This document shows positions 36,822 through 48,538 of a stretch of 64,000 nt of DNA, piece after piece. The DNA is from Cryptomeria japonica (lineage: Eukaryota; Streptophyta; Pinopsida; Cupressales; Cupressaceae), in contig NC_081405.1 in NCBI RefSeq assembly GCF_030272615.1, forward strand, positions 573,098,252 through 573,162,251. The letters run 5' to 3'. Position 1 is the stretch's first letter. Each line of letters starts with the position of its first letter. The notes under the pieces are model-generated. The model had not been told where the DNA came from and searched no databases. It saw only the letters and a program-made list of their open reading frames with translations. The position numbers and the translations under genes are program-made.

Positions 36822-38105
36822 ATGAACATACAATGGTATGATAACATAGCTAACTACTTAGCAGATCACAAGATCCCTCCTTATTTCTCACCAAAAGAAA
36901 AAAGGTTGCTGGTAGAAAAGAGTTTCAACTTTTCATGGATAATAGATTTCTTATTCTATACAAGGCTAGATCAAGTTATGAGGCGATCTATTAGAGAATA
37001 TGAAACTTATGATATCCTTCACGCCTATCATGATGAGCCTTGTGGAGGTCACTTTTCTGCCAAGAGAACAACTCTCAAGATACTTACTATAAGATATTAT
37101 TGACTGACTTTGCACAAAGATGCAGTCAAGTATACTAGGAAATGTGATAGATGTCAGTGAATGGGAAGACCAAATCAGTCTGATGAAATGCCTTTGCATC
37201 TACAAGTGATTGTCACACCATTCAACAAATGGGGGTTAGACTTTCTAGGGCTAGTTGATCCATCATCAAATGGTAGGTCATACATTCTTGTGTGTACTGA
37301 GTATGTCACAAAATGGGTTGAGGTCAAAGCATTCAAACATGCCAATAATAATAAGGTAGCATAATTCTTATATGAAGAAATCTTTACTTGATATGGAGTT
37401 CCCAGAGAGATTGTAACAGATCAAGGGGCACAATTCACTTCCACTTTGATCACTGCCCTAGTCAATGAATATAATCTAAGCCATAGGAAATCTACTCCCT
37501 ACCATCCACAGGCAAATGGACAAGCTTAAATCACCAATAGGGAACTTGAATCTATATTGATCAAGACAATATCTCTTCATCGTAAGGATTGATCTAGCAA
37601 GCTATTTGAAGTAGTATGGGCTTATCGAACCACTTAGAAAACCACAATAGGGTTTACACCCTTTGAAATGGTGTATGGGACAAAAGCTATGATGCCTGTG
37701 GACTTTGAGCATAAAACCCTGAGAACAACCATAGCCTTAGATATGAATCTCTTTGCAGCACAACAAGAAAGGCTCTTGCAGCATAATGCCTTGGATGAAA
37801 TCAGAAAGTTAGCATTGTAGCACATAGAAACAATTTAGAATCAATGCATGAAGTGGCATGACCAATATATAAAATACAAAATATTCAAGCCAAGTGATTG
37901 GGCCCTTCTCTATGATTCAAGGTATAAGGACAACTTGGGAAAACTGCAAACACGCTGGTTAGGGCCTTATGAGGTGATTGAAACATTATTCAATGGTGCA
38001 ATACGATTATCCATAATTGATCCTGTCAAATTCAAATTTTTGGTTAATGGTCATCGCTTGCGCCTCTATCATAAGCCTCTTTCCAAAGATGAATTCCTGC
38101 AATAG
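36822..38105 (+). pseudogene. Element F integrase
   Basis: N-terminal zinc domain with ILHAYHDEPCGGHF and CDRCQ (37010-37157), core with WGLDFLG (first Asp, about 37230), VTDQGAQF (second Asp, about 37415-37440), YHPQANGQA followed by TAA (37527-37529) where the third acidic residue Glu is expected, then VYGTKAMMPVDFE and the C-terminal RWLGPYEV with FNGAIRL. Nine stops interrupt one continuous phase; eight fit C-to-T changes. The end, HRLRLYHKPL, is typical of a Gypsy pol C-terminus. Confidence 0.9.
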
Positions 38106-38695
38106 TTCTCTACACTAGAAAATGTTGAGATTCTTGCGGCAACAGGTGATGACTTTGTTGTTACGTCTTCTTCCTAAATCTTTGCTGCATTCTCATAATA
38201 AATACTTTCATATTTGGTGGAAGTACATTTCTACGCAATAAATATTCCATTTCTTCCTTCACTCATTCCTTTCCACTCCCATCATTCATTTCCACCTCGC
38301 TTTTTGTGCATAGTGGATCAACTTCCTACATAATAAATTTATTCAACTGTAGTCCTTATCACACATTGTCAGGTACACTCATGTGTATTTATTTTTGTTA
38401 CATGCATATAATTAAACCATATTTCCTATCATCATGATATTTGCATAGTATCCTTTTCAATTGTCCTCCACATGCGTGGACACTTGTTAAACCTTAGGTT
38501 GGGGAGGAAAAGTACGATGTGAATTATTCTCATGGATAATTCTTATGTCATCTCAGATTTGAGTTTAAAGTTTTCAATTTTTGGTTTGAATGATATTATG
38601 TACTCTATTCCTTTTGTTTGCCTTTAGTTATTTTGGAATTGCACCTAGGTTCTAAATATTTATGCCATTGGTGAGTTGAGAGTATCATTGTTGCA
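38106..38695 (+). other. Spacer between integrase and accessory ORF of F
   Basis: About 590 bp of AT-rich, non-coding sequence. It contains CACATGCGTGGACAC and a GTTGGGGAGGAAAAG purine run near 38498-38512, similar to the polypurine tract region at 41094, so it may act as an extra polypurine tract. Nothing else is seen. Confidence 0.4.
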
Positions 38696-40930
38696 ATGGG
38701 TGGTCCACTTGTTCATCATGAACCTACCATTCATGATATCCTTCTTCAAGACCAGGATTGTGAGCCAGTATTCCGCAATAGTGGGTAGCTAGATTATTTT
38801 CTAAAGCTAATTGAGTTTAATGAGGAGATTGTAAGAGAATTTACCCCCACATTTTCAGATGGAGAAACCCAGGTGAAAGGGTTGAGAGTTATGGTGACAA
38901 GGGAATGGATTGCAGAAGTAACTGGGTTGCCAACAGACAGGGAAAATTACCTGAATCAAAAGACACACAAAGTGCAAGAGTAGAGTTTACCAACAGAGAG
39001 ACCCACCTTTGGTAATAGATAAACAGGGGAGCAGACGAAAATCTCTTTTGTCTGAATGGAGAGCAGTAGCATTGTATGTCTTGAAGTATTTAACTTGTGA
39101 AGGGAGATTCTCATGTCTACATTCTCATCATTTCAAGCTTCTGAGTCATCTACGCCACGGGTGAAGGATGAATGTTCTGAACATATTGTACAATCTTCTT
39201 TCCATTAGCACATCAAAACGTAGAAAGGTAGGCCTCACTCTGTTTCTCATCATTGTTTGATTAAACTGTTGGGTGAAAGATCTTTAAGAGATGTCTCTTC
39301 GATGTCTTGCGATGAATTTGTGAAAATTAGAAGATTTAGGGTAGGTAATGTGGGTCCAATGGAACTGCTCCCATCTCAAGAGTAGGAAAATTTTGAAAGA
39401 CCCGGTTCACCTATTGAACCCTCATCCTCCAGGATATCGCCAAAACAAAATGTTCCTGTAGCAGAGGAACCCTTACAAGAAGAAGCTCTATCTAAAGCGG
39501 AAGAAGCCTCGATAGGGGTTCCTTCGCAAATCTTAATAAGAACTAGGGTTGCTGCATGAAGGGAAAAAGGAAAAGAAAAATAAATTGACACAGAAAAGAA
39601 GAAAGAGAAAGGAAAAAGTGGGGATATAGCCTCTCCTATTGCAAAGAAATGGAAATTTGCAAAAATGGTTTCTTCTGCAACCACTAAAGTAGCTAAGGAA
39701 TTAGGTACAGAAAGTCATCCTGCAACCACTCAAGAAAAATCTTGGAGAAGAAGCGGTAGGATTCAGAGAAAGCCTAAAGGTCATAAGTAATCAGAGGAAC
39801 CAACTATCAGTATTCTAGTTTATTCTCCATTACATGAGTCACATAATCCTCACTAGGATGATGTTCCTTCATCCCCACCTAAGGAACTCAGAAAGGAAGA
39901 AGAAAAAGATGAAGAAGAAGAGTTGCAAAACCCTCATGAGTAGCTATAGGAAGAAGTAGGTTTTGATGGGCTTAACAGTTTAGCATCCACCACAGAGTAG
40001 GTTGTTGAAATAGGAAGAAGAGTTGGAAAGTCAAACCCTAAAGCACCTATTCATAGACCACCATCTTCTCCTACTAGTCATGCAGTGGCACTTACTTTTT
40101 ACCAGGAATGGGAATTAGAAAAAGTAGAAATGCAGAGGCTTATTGACTAGTAGAAGATCATTGAATAGAAAAATGAGGAGATTGCTTAGCTTAAAACTAA
40201 GGTAGAAATAGTAGGCACTATGGTACCACAAATAATACAATGCATAGCACCTCCTCGGGTTTACTCTCTGTATTTAAAGGAACAACATATTTGTTTCCAA
40301 CTAATGAGAATTGTTAGGAATCTAAGTCCCTCTTTACAGACACCTGAGGAATTCTATCATGTTTACCAAACATCTCCCACAACCATCAAGATTTTTCTTT
40401 GTGAATTTTATTTATATAATTACATTGTTCTTGATGACGTTGATTGGAACCCTCTCCTCTAAATTGGAGATATACAGCTGAGAGCTCTGATGTCATGGGT
40501 GCAAAATGAAATTACAAGGGCAGAGTAGTTCCAGATACATAGAAAGGATGATCTTCATCTCTCATTGCCATTGAGAGCTGAGTGAAGAGATCCAAGAAGA
40601 CTTTATTATGACTGGTAGAAAATTGTGTATCAACTAGATTTCAGGAAAGACATTCTACCCTTAAGAGAAGAAATATATAAGGAATATGAGCAAATGGCTA
40701 CAGGAGAAGGACAGGTAGCAATAGGACATTTAGTCTAGCCTTGGAATAGCTTGCCGAATAATTTGAAACAGTCTGAGCCACACTCCTTACCAAACTATCA
40801 TGCACCACTGAGGAGGGCACCCAAATATATACATTTGCGAAGAATGAAAGGAATACACTAGTTGCCTCTCAGTTTCCAACCACCAATTCTCCTATGGCCA
40901 CTAATGGGGTGCAGGAATAATGACCCACCA
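38696..40930 (+). pseudogene. Element F accessory ORF after the integrase
   Basis: Starts at ATG 38696 (MGGPLVHHEP). The first part has FNEEIVREFTPTFSDGE and MVTREWIAEVTGLP (about 38891-38933), followed by a phase with YVLKYLTCEGRFS and HHFKLLSHLRH (about 39075-39165). Then comes a low-complexity charged region with KEKGKEK-like runs (39540-39620, plus strand) and a C-terminal block (40080-40470) with a coiled coil and LSPSLQTPEEFYHVYQTSP. Many TAG stops and frame changes break it. It sits where envelope-like or accessory ORFs lie in Athila-type elements, but I see no signal peptide or membrane segment. The motif resembles ATHILA ORF-1-like proteins and D ORF2; this is a weak match. Confidence 0.55.
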
Positions 40931-41093
40931 TATAATGAAGCAACAAAACTCTCCAGGTGGAAATGATTGGAAAAGATGAAAGGATTTTATTAGATTTTGT
41001 CTACAGGAGGTTTTGGGTAGGTTACCCTCGGCAATTTCAGAATCAATGCTAGAATTCAGAACTTTCCTATTGCTCGAGGATCAACAAAAAATT

Positions 41094-41106
41094 AGGTTGG
41101 GGGAAA
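41094..41106 (+). other. Polypurine tract of F
   Basis: AGGTTGGGGGAAA directly before the 3' LTR, the expected plus-strand primer. Confidence 0.8.
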
Positions 41107-44100
41107 TGATGAGCTGAAATAATGGCTTTGTTTTGATATATTTTTGTCATAGAGTTCCTGCTTAGGTCTTATGTCTGGAAAATATTTGGATCAGAAGACT
41201 TTCCTAGTTGATGCCTTTTAAGTGTTTTTGGAACTGATTTATCATATACTTAAGGTTGTCATATAATGATTTCTAAATGGTTCATCTATGAAAATTATCT
41301 AAATCAATCTTAAAATGTGGTTTAATATATGCTATGTTAACATTGATAGATACACGTACTTTTTGTGCACATTAACACCATGATGCAGGGTCTGCCGTGA
41401 AGAAGGAAAGATTAAGTTGGCGGTTTAAAGGAACATCAAACATGCCACTATGATGCAGACCCTGTCAAAGAAAAGCAGCATTAAAGAAGACTGTAACCAC
41501 TTGATCGCTTTCTCAGCAAAGTGGTTTGTGGGACATTCATGATTGTTCTTAGTGGAGCTTAAATATAGGAAGGAGATCATGTTATATCTTCTTAGCTGTA
41601 GGACATATGTTGTTATGTTCTTCTGCGCTGACTTCTTCTTTAGTATAATAAACCTATTCACCTATTCTATTCGAATGTGGGTTGATCAGTTAGGAATATG
41701 TTATAAGTTTACTTATAAATAAAAGGTCTCTCTCTCCTCTCAAGAGAAGAACGACCATAGAATTTGTAATACCCAGTTTTCAGACTTATGTATTTTGCAG
41801 TCAATTTGGAATCAAGAAGTCAATGTTATTTTGAACTTATCAATTACAATCTAAGAATTCTGGATATACTCACTCAAGCAGGCCCACTTGGTGAGTAGTG
41901 ATGGTCTGATGAAAGAATAAGGATCCGGTCAACTACTTAAAGGGGGGGGGGGGTGAATCAGTAGATAGAAAACTGATATAAACTTTCACCAATCTCAAAA
42001 ATAACTTCTCAATGCAAACTCTAAACTAAGAATTTTAAACATTCAACTTCAAATGCAACAAGTAAACCGATTGACTGTTATAATAGACTAACAGTAAAAC
42101 ATCTCTAAAACTCTCAAACCATTTAATTGAATCATTCAAATACTTTACTAACATAAGTAAAACCTCATTTCAGATTGCTGTCGGTTAACATAATATATCA
42201 AAGTGGATTTAGCAGCTAAGCAATTCAACCATAGTAAACATAACCACAAAAACATTCACCACTTGACGCAATATTTTTTGACATGGAAACCCAAATGGGA
42301 AAAACCACGATGGGGATGAATACCCACAAGTATTTTGAACTCTTCTGAAGTTTGCCCTGTTAGGAGCCAAGCCTGTTAAAGCTTTACAATAAGTCCTATT
42401 AAGAAAAAATCCTATTAGGGACCACCCGATTAAGGGATTGACTATAATGCCCTATTAGAGGCAATACCTTGTAAGGAGTAACCTTGGTAGAGGATTTGAA
42501 ATCCAAGCTAATGGATCACCTAGTTAGAGGATTTGAATAACACTAAGCTTGTTAGAGCTTACCTGTTTAGGGGATTTGACTGTTGTAATTGTTAGAAAAC
42601 AACAGGGGTTTGCTGATCTATTTGAATAGCACTACACTTCCTTGTTCAGATCCTTTTCATGCTCCTATCTTCCTTTACACATACTATAGATACATCATCT
42701 GGTTTGGCAACCACACTCTTACTCTCAACTACAATTTGCCAACACTTCAACAAAACAACTCATCAACCTTATAAATAAAACAATAGGTCGATAACACATC
42801 AAAAACCTAATTCTCTCATAGAGATTAAAATCAAATTAGTTCAAGTATGACCATTGGATTACATAACAATCACTGCACATCATTCAAGATAACCTCAACC
42901 ACTCCTTGATCATCACTTCATCGAACTCCGTAAGTCATCACGCAATTTACATTACATGCAATGAACTTTCTAATTCCCAAGATAAAAACTATTATCTCTA
43001 TGCACCAAAAATCATTTGAAACTCTTCTGATACAACATGAATACGTGTCATAATCATTACCACTCATCATCAGATCATAAACCAATACAACCGATTCACC
43101 AAACTTCATTGATTAGGGTTTATCATATCAATAGGTAGGGTTTAGCGATTCACCTCTCCATTACATAGCAATACTGGTTTCTGATGAATACTAAGAGGGG
43201 GGTGAATTAGTATACCAAAAAATACTGTACTTAAACACTTTAATAGTCTATCAGTAAACCGGTAAAACAGTTTAGCAAACAAACTAGTTAATACACATGC
43301 AAACCAAATAGCAAATAATGCATTCACCCACAGAAGCACAATCACCATAACACAAGAGATTTTGATGTGGAAACCCAAATCAGAAAAACCACGGTGAGAT
43401 GAAACTCACAAGTAACTATTTGCAGAATAGTAACCAGACCAGTTAAGGTCAGACTGGTTAAGGTCATACAATGTTCTTTACTAGACCAGATCCTGTTAAG
43501 AATCTCAATCTCTATTAGGAGATAAGTCTGATTAAAGACTACCTTGTGAGATGATTTTAGATCCACAGATGTGAACCACCTTGTTAGAGGATTTACAAAG
43601 GATTTTCTGGGCCTACCCAATTAAGGGTTTCTAACTTATCGAAGATGTGAGTAATCAACAAGTGAATGATCTAGCAAATGGCATAGTCTGCTTGATTAGA
43701 TCCATTATAGCTCATAGCTAATGCATTTCAGCATTACTTCAGTCTTCAGTAACTCCTTACTCTATTAAAACTCACAAACTTTATCTTCTCTGTTAAGATA
43801 GTACATTCAAGAGCTTATCAACCACCACAAACCCTATCAGCTACACACATACTAAAACCCTAGACATGATGTCCTTAAAAGGAATCTGATTTCATGTCGG
43901 TCCAATGAGATTTCATTGCAAGTTCCTAGGTTCATTGTATCTAGACACATTTGGTAACACGACACAAAATCACCATCAAAGTGTTGGTGGATGGTAACTC
44001 ATAATACAAATATACCAGTTGGTAACTCATCACAGAGTATTACCAGTTTGTCCAACTTTCTGGTTACCGGTTGGTGACTCAGAGTAATACCAGATCAGAT

Positions 44101-44973
44101 TACCATTTTACAAAAATTGAAGACTGGGAAAAAGATAACTGCCACTTCTGGCTCCTTTGCTTTGCTTCGCTTGAGATCCTTAAACCGCTTGATCTCTCTA
44201 TGCTGCTTGGGTCTTTATACTGCTTGAGATCGGTAAACACTTTCTGCATAACAACAATAGTCTAAAGACTACAACATGATATCGGTCTGGAACAATTACC
44301 GATTTAGCATAATTCATACATTCTCAAAGTGATCTCATAGCAAGTGTGTGTCCATCAATGACAATCACAACATAATCATCAAAAAGCCAACAGTTTCTCC
44401 ACAAACACACCTACTGGTTGCAGTTCCCTTCACTAGCTCTACCTACCGGTTACAGAAAAACATTATAACAACATCATTACCAATTAATTGACATCAATGA
44501 CAACATAACATTTGATTAATGCAATCTTCATGCAAATGCCAACAAGTGGTCCCTCTATTTTTTTCGGTTAATTTCCATCTTGCAATAGTTGTTGTTCTGG
44601 CATTTGACTATTCCTACAGCTACTAAAACCAATTCCTATAGCCACAGTGGGCAGAGTAGTTCCTATCCTCTAGCCAAAACCTTATCATTTGGTAGCAATT
44701 TCTTAAGTTACTTTCACTTGTGAGTTTTCATTAAGTATTAGTTCATCATGTTTCTACACATTTATTTTAGAGAATTTCCTTTCTTGCGGTAGGATAGAAT
44801 GGTTGCAATATGAACTTAGTGCACATACCATGCTAGCCCATTTCAAACTTATGTCCCTAGTCGATTAAATAAATGAGCCTTTGCTACAGGTTAGCTATCT
44901 ATTCAGTAAGGATATCCAATCTTTGAATTGAGTTTTTATAACCTAGTTGCCATTCTGGTTTTGAGGACCAACA
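41107..44973 (+). repeat. 3' LTR of element F, interrupted
   Basis: The pieces 41107-41898 and 44545-44973 together match the 5' LTR (about 1216 versus 1212 bp). The interruption is a pair of family C LTRs with duplication agtag/agtgg. Confidence 0.9.
41899..44544 (-). repeat. Pair of family C LTRs without internal region (C3/C4)
   Basis: Two minus-orientation C LTRs lie side by side: about 41899-43165 (starts TGATGG, right end missing) and about 43166-44544 (ends GCCAACA). Both have the block of CCACGGTG/CCACGATG near 42305 and 43390 and the short GTTAGGAG motifs. The outer flanks agtag (41894-41898) and agtgg (44545-44549) show that both arrived as one insertion. The likely origin is an element whose internal region and part of one LTR were deleted. 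Confidence 0.75.
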
Positions 44974-45737
44974 CAATTCTTCAAGCTCCTCCAATTCTCT
45001 TTCTTTCTCTTCCATTTCTCTTCTCTCTCTTTCATATCTAGATATTATGCATTCTTCAGGATCATACTTCTACTTTCCGGATACATATGCTCTAAATGTT
45101 TTCTCAAACTTTCCATGTGAATCACCAAACTCGCTCAATTCAAATGCAGCAATATTTCCGACCAACATATATCTCTTATTATAGTAGTTACACTTTGGAT
45201 CTCCTCAATTGATGCTAGCTTATTTTTGTAGGCAGGAGGCAATGATCTCAACACCTTAGCAACATTTTCATCTTCTTCAAGGGTTCCACTTACACATATG
45301 ATACCTAGGACAAGTTCATTCACCTTATCCATAAAGGAATTTATGTTCTCATCTTCTCCCATCCTCAACATCTCATACTTCCCTTTCAAACTCTGCAACT
45401 TAGCAACCTTGACTTGTTTATCTCCTTCATACAATATTTCAAGCTTCTCCTAGATCTCATCTATAGTCTGAAGTCCCATTACATTAGTCATCTTTGAATC
45501 AGCCATGACACTCAGCAATGATTCCTTAGCTCTACTATTATTTTCAGCTTCCTTGATCTCATCAACAATAATTGGTCCATTCAGAGCAACATAATAGGCA
45601 TTCTTACTAATCTTCCAATAATCCTCTCCAAGACATCTCAAGTTCACTTCCATCCGGCTCTTCCATATAGCATACTTACTTCAATCAAATCTCAGACTCT
45701 CCTTCTTAAATATAACACTTCTACTTCCAGTTGTCAT
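44974..45737 (-). pseudogene. Element G gag, N-terminal part
   Basis: On the minus strand a start at 45737 (MTTGSRSVIF) lies about 43 bases from the primer site. KYAIWKSRMEVNLRCLG, then KLQSLKGKYEMLRM, INSFMDKVNELV and VLRSLPPAYKNKL are landmarks of the Copia gag (UBN2-type) domain. Stops break it near 45680 and 45450. The tail, rich in Glu and Arg (RERREMEEKE, about 45040-45000), runs into the insertion of F at 44973; the zinc knuckle is on the other side at about 29000-29060. Confidence 0.85.
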
Positions 45738-45779
45738 CCCGAATCACCTCAAGTGGTTAAGCTTCTTCCAAAGGAGCTA

Positions 45780-45791
45780 GATCTAATACCA
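45780..45791 (-). other. Primer binding site of G (initiator Met tRNA)
   Basis: On the minus strand TGGTATTAGATC, two mismatches from TGGTATCAGAGC, two bases from the 5' LTR. Confidence 0.7.
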
Positions 45792-45793
45792 AT

Positions 45794-48538
45794 TTTTGGC
45801 AACAACAATGAAGGAAAACTAAGAAGGGGGGTGGTGAATCAATTTTTACCAGACTAACAAACTTAACCACAAATACAAATTTGATAAACTACAACAACAA
45901 CAAAGATAAGTTGCACAACACACAACACCAAAATTTTGATGTGAAAAACCCAATTAAGGGAAAAACCATGGTGGGAACCTAACCACAATAAGATGATACT
46001 CTACAGTAGTATGTGAATATATTATAATGGGTAATAAACTAGCATTCAGGCACACTGCCTAGAGCTTATAGCTCAAGATACAATAACCCAGAAGGTTACA
46101 ACCCTCAGGGAAGGTTACAACCCTTAGGGAAGGTTCACTATCTTACAAGGAAGTCTCAATGACTTTCAATATGATCGAACAAAAATCTAGAATCAAATGA
46201 ACTACAATAGCAACATCTGTTAATGCTTGATGATAGTTCCAGTTAAGCACATATGTCTTCTCTATAACACCAATCTCTACTAAATAAACCACACCAAAAG
46301 ATGAATCCTTTTTTCGCACATACATCACTCTCTAATAATGAAAACACAACCTTGATACCTAAAATACATTACTATAACACCTATTTATACAATTCATCAA
46401 CCTTGACAACAAGATTGGCTAAACCCTCAACTCATAATTACAAAATTACATCACACACTACAAATATCGACCACTAGATCAATATAATGATATGCATGAC
46501 ATAACATGGACCTAAATCAAATCTCCAAATATGCAACACCACCAGAAATCTCACCAAGATCAACTGCAACACACTACACCACCAGGAATAACGCATAACA
46601 TGAAGAACATCACTGGTTCAAAAAAATCACCAAGAACTCGCACAAAGATCAATATAGATCATTAATACAAATAGGAAACTGTAGTCACATAAATCTGTCC
46701 ATTTTAATTAAATGAATATTTCGTATTTATTTGATTAAAAATAATCCACTAAGCCATCAATTAATTAAATTAATATTTAATTAATTCATCCCCAAACATT
46801 CTTCTATTAATTAAATAAATTATTCAATTTATTTTAATTAATTCATTAAATCCAATTCCAATCAATTAAATAAATAAAATCTATTTATTTAATTAAAAAT
46901 CCCCTTTTCCTCTTTTAAATAAATTAAATAAAACATTTATTTAAATCATTTTTCCACCCCACTTGCATTTTCCTACAAATGCAACTTGCACACATTTATT
47001 GAAATAAATGAATTTTTATTTTAATAAAATCCTATTTTCCCTCACCCACCAAATCCACTTGCAAACCTAATCCCCTTCTAGATTCTTCTAACCCCTTCCT
47101 AATTAGTCTAATCCATCCCCTAATTATTGTCACATTCCTAAGCAAAATGGAGTCACTTCTCAAAGACTCCAAAGTCTTTGAAAAACATTTAATGCTTTGT
47201 GTGTTCAACAAATTAACCCCCAAAGTCTTCCAAAGACCACTAATGGCTCTTACATGACCATTTATGGCTCTTACATAACCATTTATGGTTATTTCAATCT
47301 TGTCTCCCCAAACATTTATTGTTTTGACCATATTCATCCATTTCACATTTGCACAAGAATTTATCCATTGGATAAAAGCTTTATTCTTTGAATAAAGAGT
47401 TTATTCATTCAACCAACCTTGACTCAAAATCCCAAGGTCATATCAGGCATTTAATGCTTATTCCCTCTCCTCTCAACCTATCTCACATTGACACTTGTCA
47501 TCCTGGGATTGGGTTGAAAGCCCTCACATGGATTTGAAATCATTCAATCCTGACCCTTGTTGAGATTGCTCAATCTCAACCATCCATTGCTCCATTTTTC
47601 CTATAAATAGAGCCCATTCCTTCATAATCCAGATCCTGAAAACTTGTAAGCATTTAGACTATAGCCATTTTAGAGAGCATTTAGCACAACATAACTAAAT
47701 CTTGTCTTTATGGTAAAATCAATCATTTTAGCATTAAAAATAGCTTTTCATTTCATGTTTGGAGCTATTCTACAAATCGCAATCCTCCATAAGCATCCAT
47801 AGTGCAAAAAGCTGCTGAGAGCTACACTATTTTGGAATTTGGAGAGGAGAGGAACAAGAGAGAAAGGAGCTAATATCATGTTAAGAGATAGTTGGAGATA
47901 TCTCATTGTCTTACTTCTTTAGTTAGATTCATTAGCATGTTTTTAGTGTCTCCTTTGGAATGCCTTCATGTTTTAGTTTTTGATTGACTAACTCTAACGT
48001 CTTGTGTGTTTTGTGTTGTTTGATCATAAACTAACATTGTGTCATTTAGGAGGGCATCAGAAACAATAGAAAACATATTAGAATCATCAGTAACAGCTGT
48101 ACCAACACCACTTGTCAAATATTCATCGATCAACATTTGTACTTCAAGAACACTCAAACAGAAGCAATTGTCACGAAGAAAGATAACTTACAAAGAACCA
48201 AATCACGAACCATCTGAAATGGAGATACACAAGACCATCCCAAACAATCTCCCAAAAACTCAGCTGAAGATCTGATCACACCGAAATATACTAGAGGAAA
48301 TATTGAACTCTGCAAAGCACTGATTAAAAAAATAAACTACAAACCAGAGCATATGATATGATCAATTAAGCGTTCTAGATCACCAAAACCAATATAAAAA
48401 GATATAATGATACTAGAAATACTCCATACATGAAACCATGATCCTAATAAACTAATCTACAATCATCAGAACAATGAATCACAAAAATATGTTGATATCA
48501 ATGACAACAACATATCCTAGTAGCAACAATGTCCAACA
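45794..48538 (-). repeat. 5' LTR of element G, interrupted by E2
   Basis: Pieces 45794-46679 and 48060-48538 (about 1360 bp together) match the 3' LTR at 24851-26179. The first base of the usual TGTTGG is changed to TTTTGG. Solo LTR E2 splits it. Confidence 0.88.
46680..48059 (+). repeat. Solo LTR E2 in the G 5' LTR
   Basis: 1380 bp, TGTAGTCACA to AGGGCATCA, with a perfect duplication gaaac (46675-46679 and 48060-48064). The left 300 bp are AT-rich palindromes with a TTAATTAAAT core. TATAAATA at 47602-47609 is a good TATA box. It is similar to the LTR at 63281 over the CACTTGCAAA...TCACTTCTCAAA part. Confidence 0.88.

Larger units (their letters stand above)
29126..44973 (+). mobile_element. 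Element F: Gypsy retrotransposon with tRNA-Asp primer site and a post-integrase ORF
   Basis: Plus-strand element of about 10.95 kb after removing B3/A2 and the C3/C4 pair. LTRs of about 1.21 kb begin TGATGAGCTG and end GGACCAACA. Order: primer site, gag, protease, reverse transcriptase, RNase H, integrase, then about 3 kb with an accessory ORF, then a polypurine tract. This is Gypsy order, and the tRNA-Asp primer site and extra 3' ORF recall the Athila/Tat group. It lies in the gag of G with flanks caatg (29121-29125) and caatt (44974-44978), a duplication with one mismatch. All coding parts are broken. Confidence 0.9.
24851..48538 (-). mobile_element. Element G: Sirevirus-like Copia, split by F and E2
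   Basis: Minus-strand Copia of about 6.45 kb once F (29126-44973) and E2 (46680-48059) are removed. LTRs at 24851-26179 and 45794-48538, an initiator-Met primer site, gag, protease, integrase, a truncated reverse transcriptase, RNase H, and multiplied polypurine tracts. It is inserted in the RNase H of H; the flanking five bases are cagtc and taatc, an imperfect duplication compatible with age. Gene order (protease, integrase, reverse transcriptase) is that of Copia; the multiplied polypurine tracts point to the Sirevirus lineage. Confidence 0.88.

Noticed and set aside
39376-39684. Minus-strand 102-codon ORF with a membrane-like stretch as a possible envelope gene
   Set aside because: It is the reverse of the charged low-complexity part of the F accessory ORF; the hydrophobic look comes from the reverse complement of Lys/Glu codons.
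41941-41953. Long G runs (also 35108-35128 and 49651-49661) as sequencing artefacts
   Set aside because: They fall at the same place in each LTR family and are part of the conserved module, so the tract is real, though its exact length may be unreliable.
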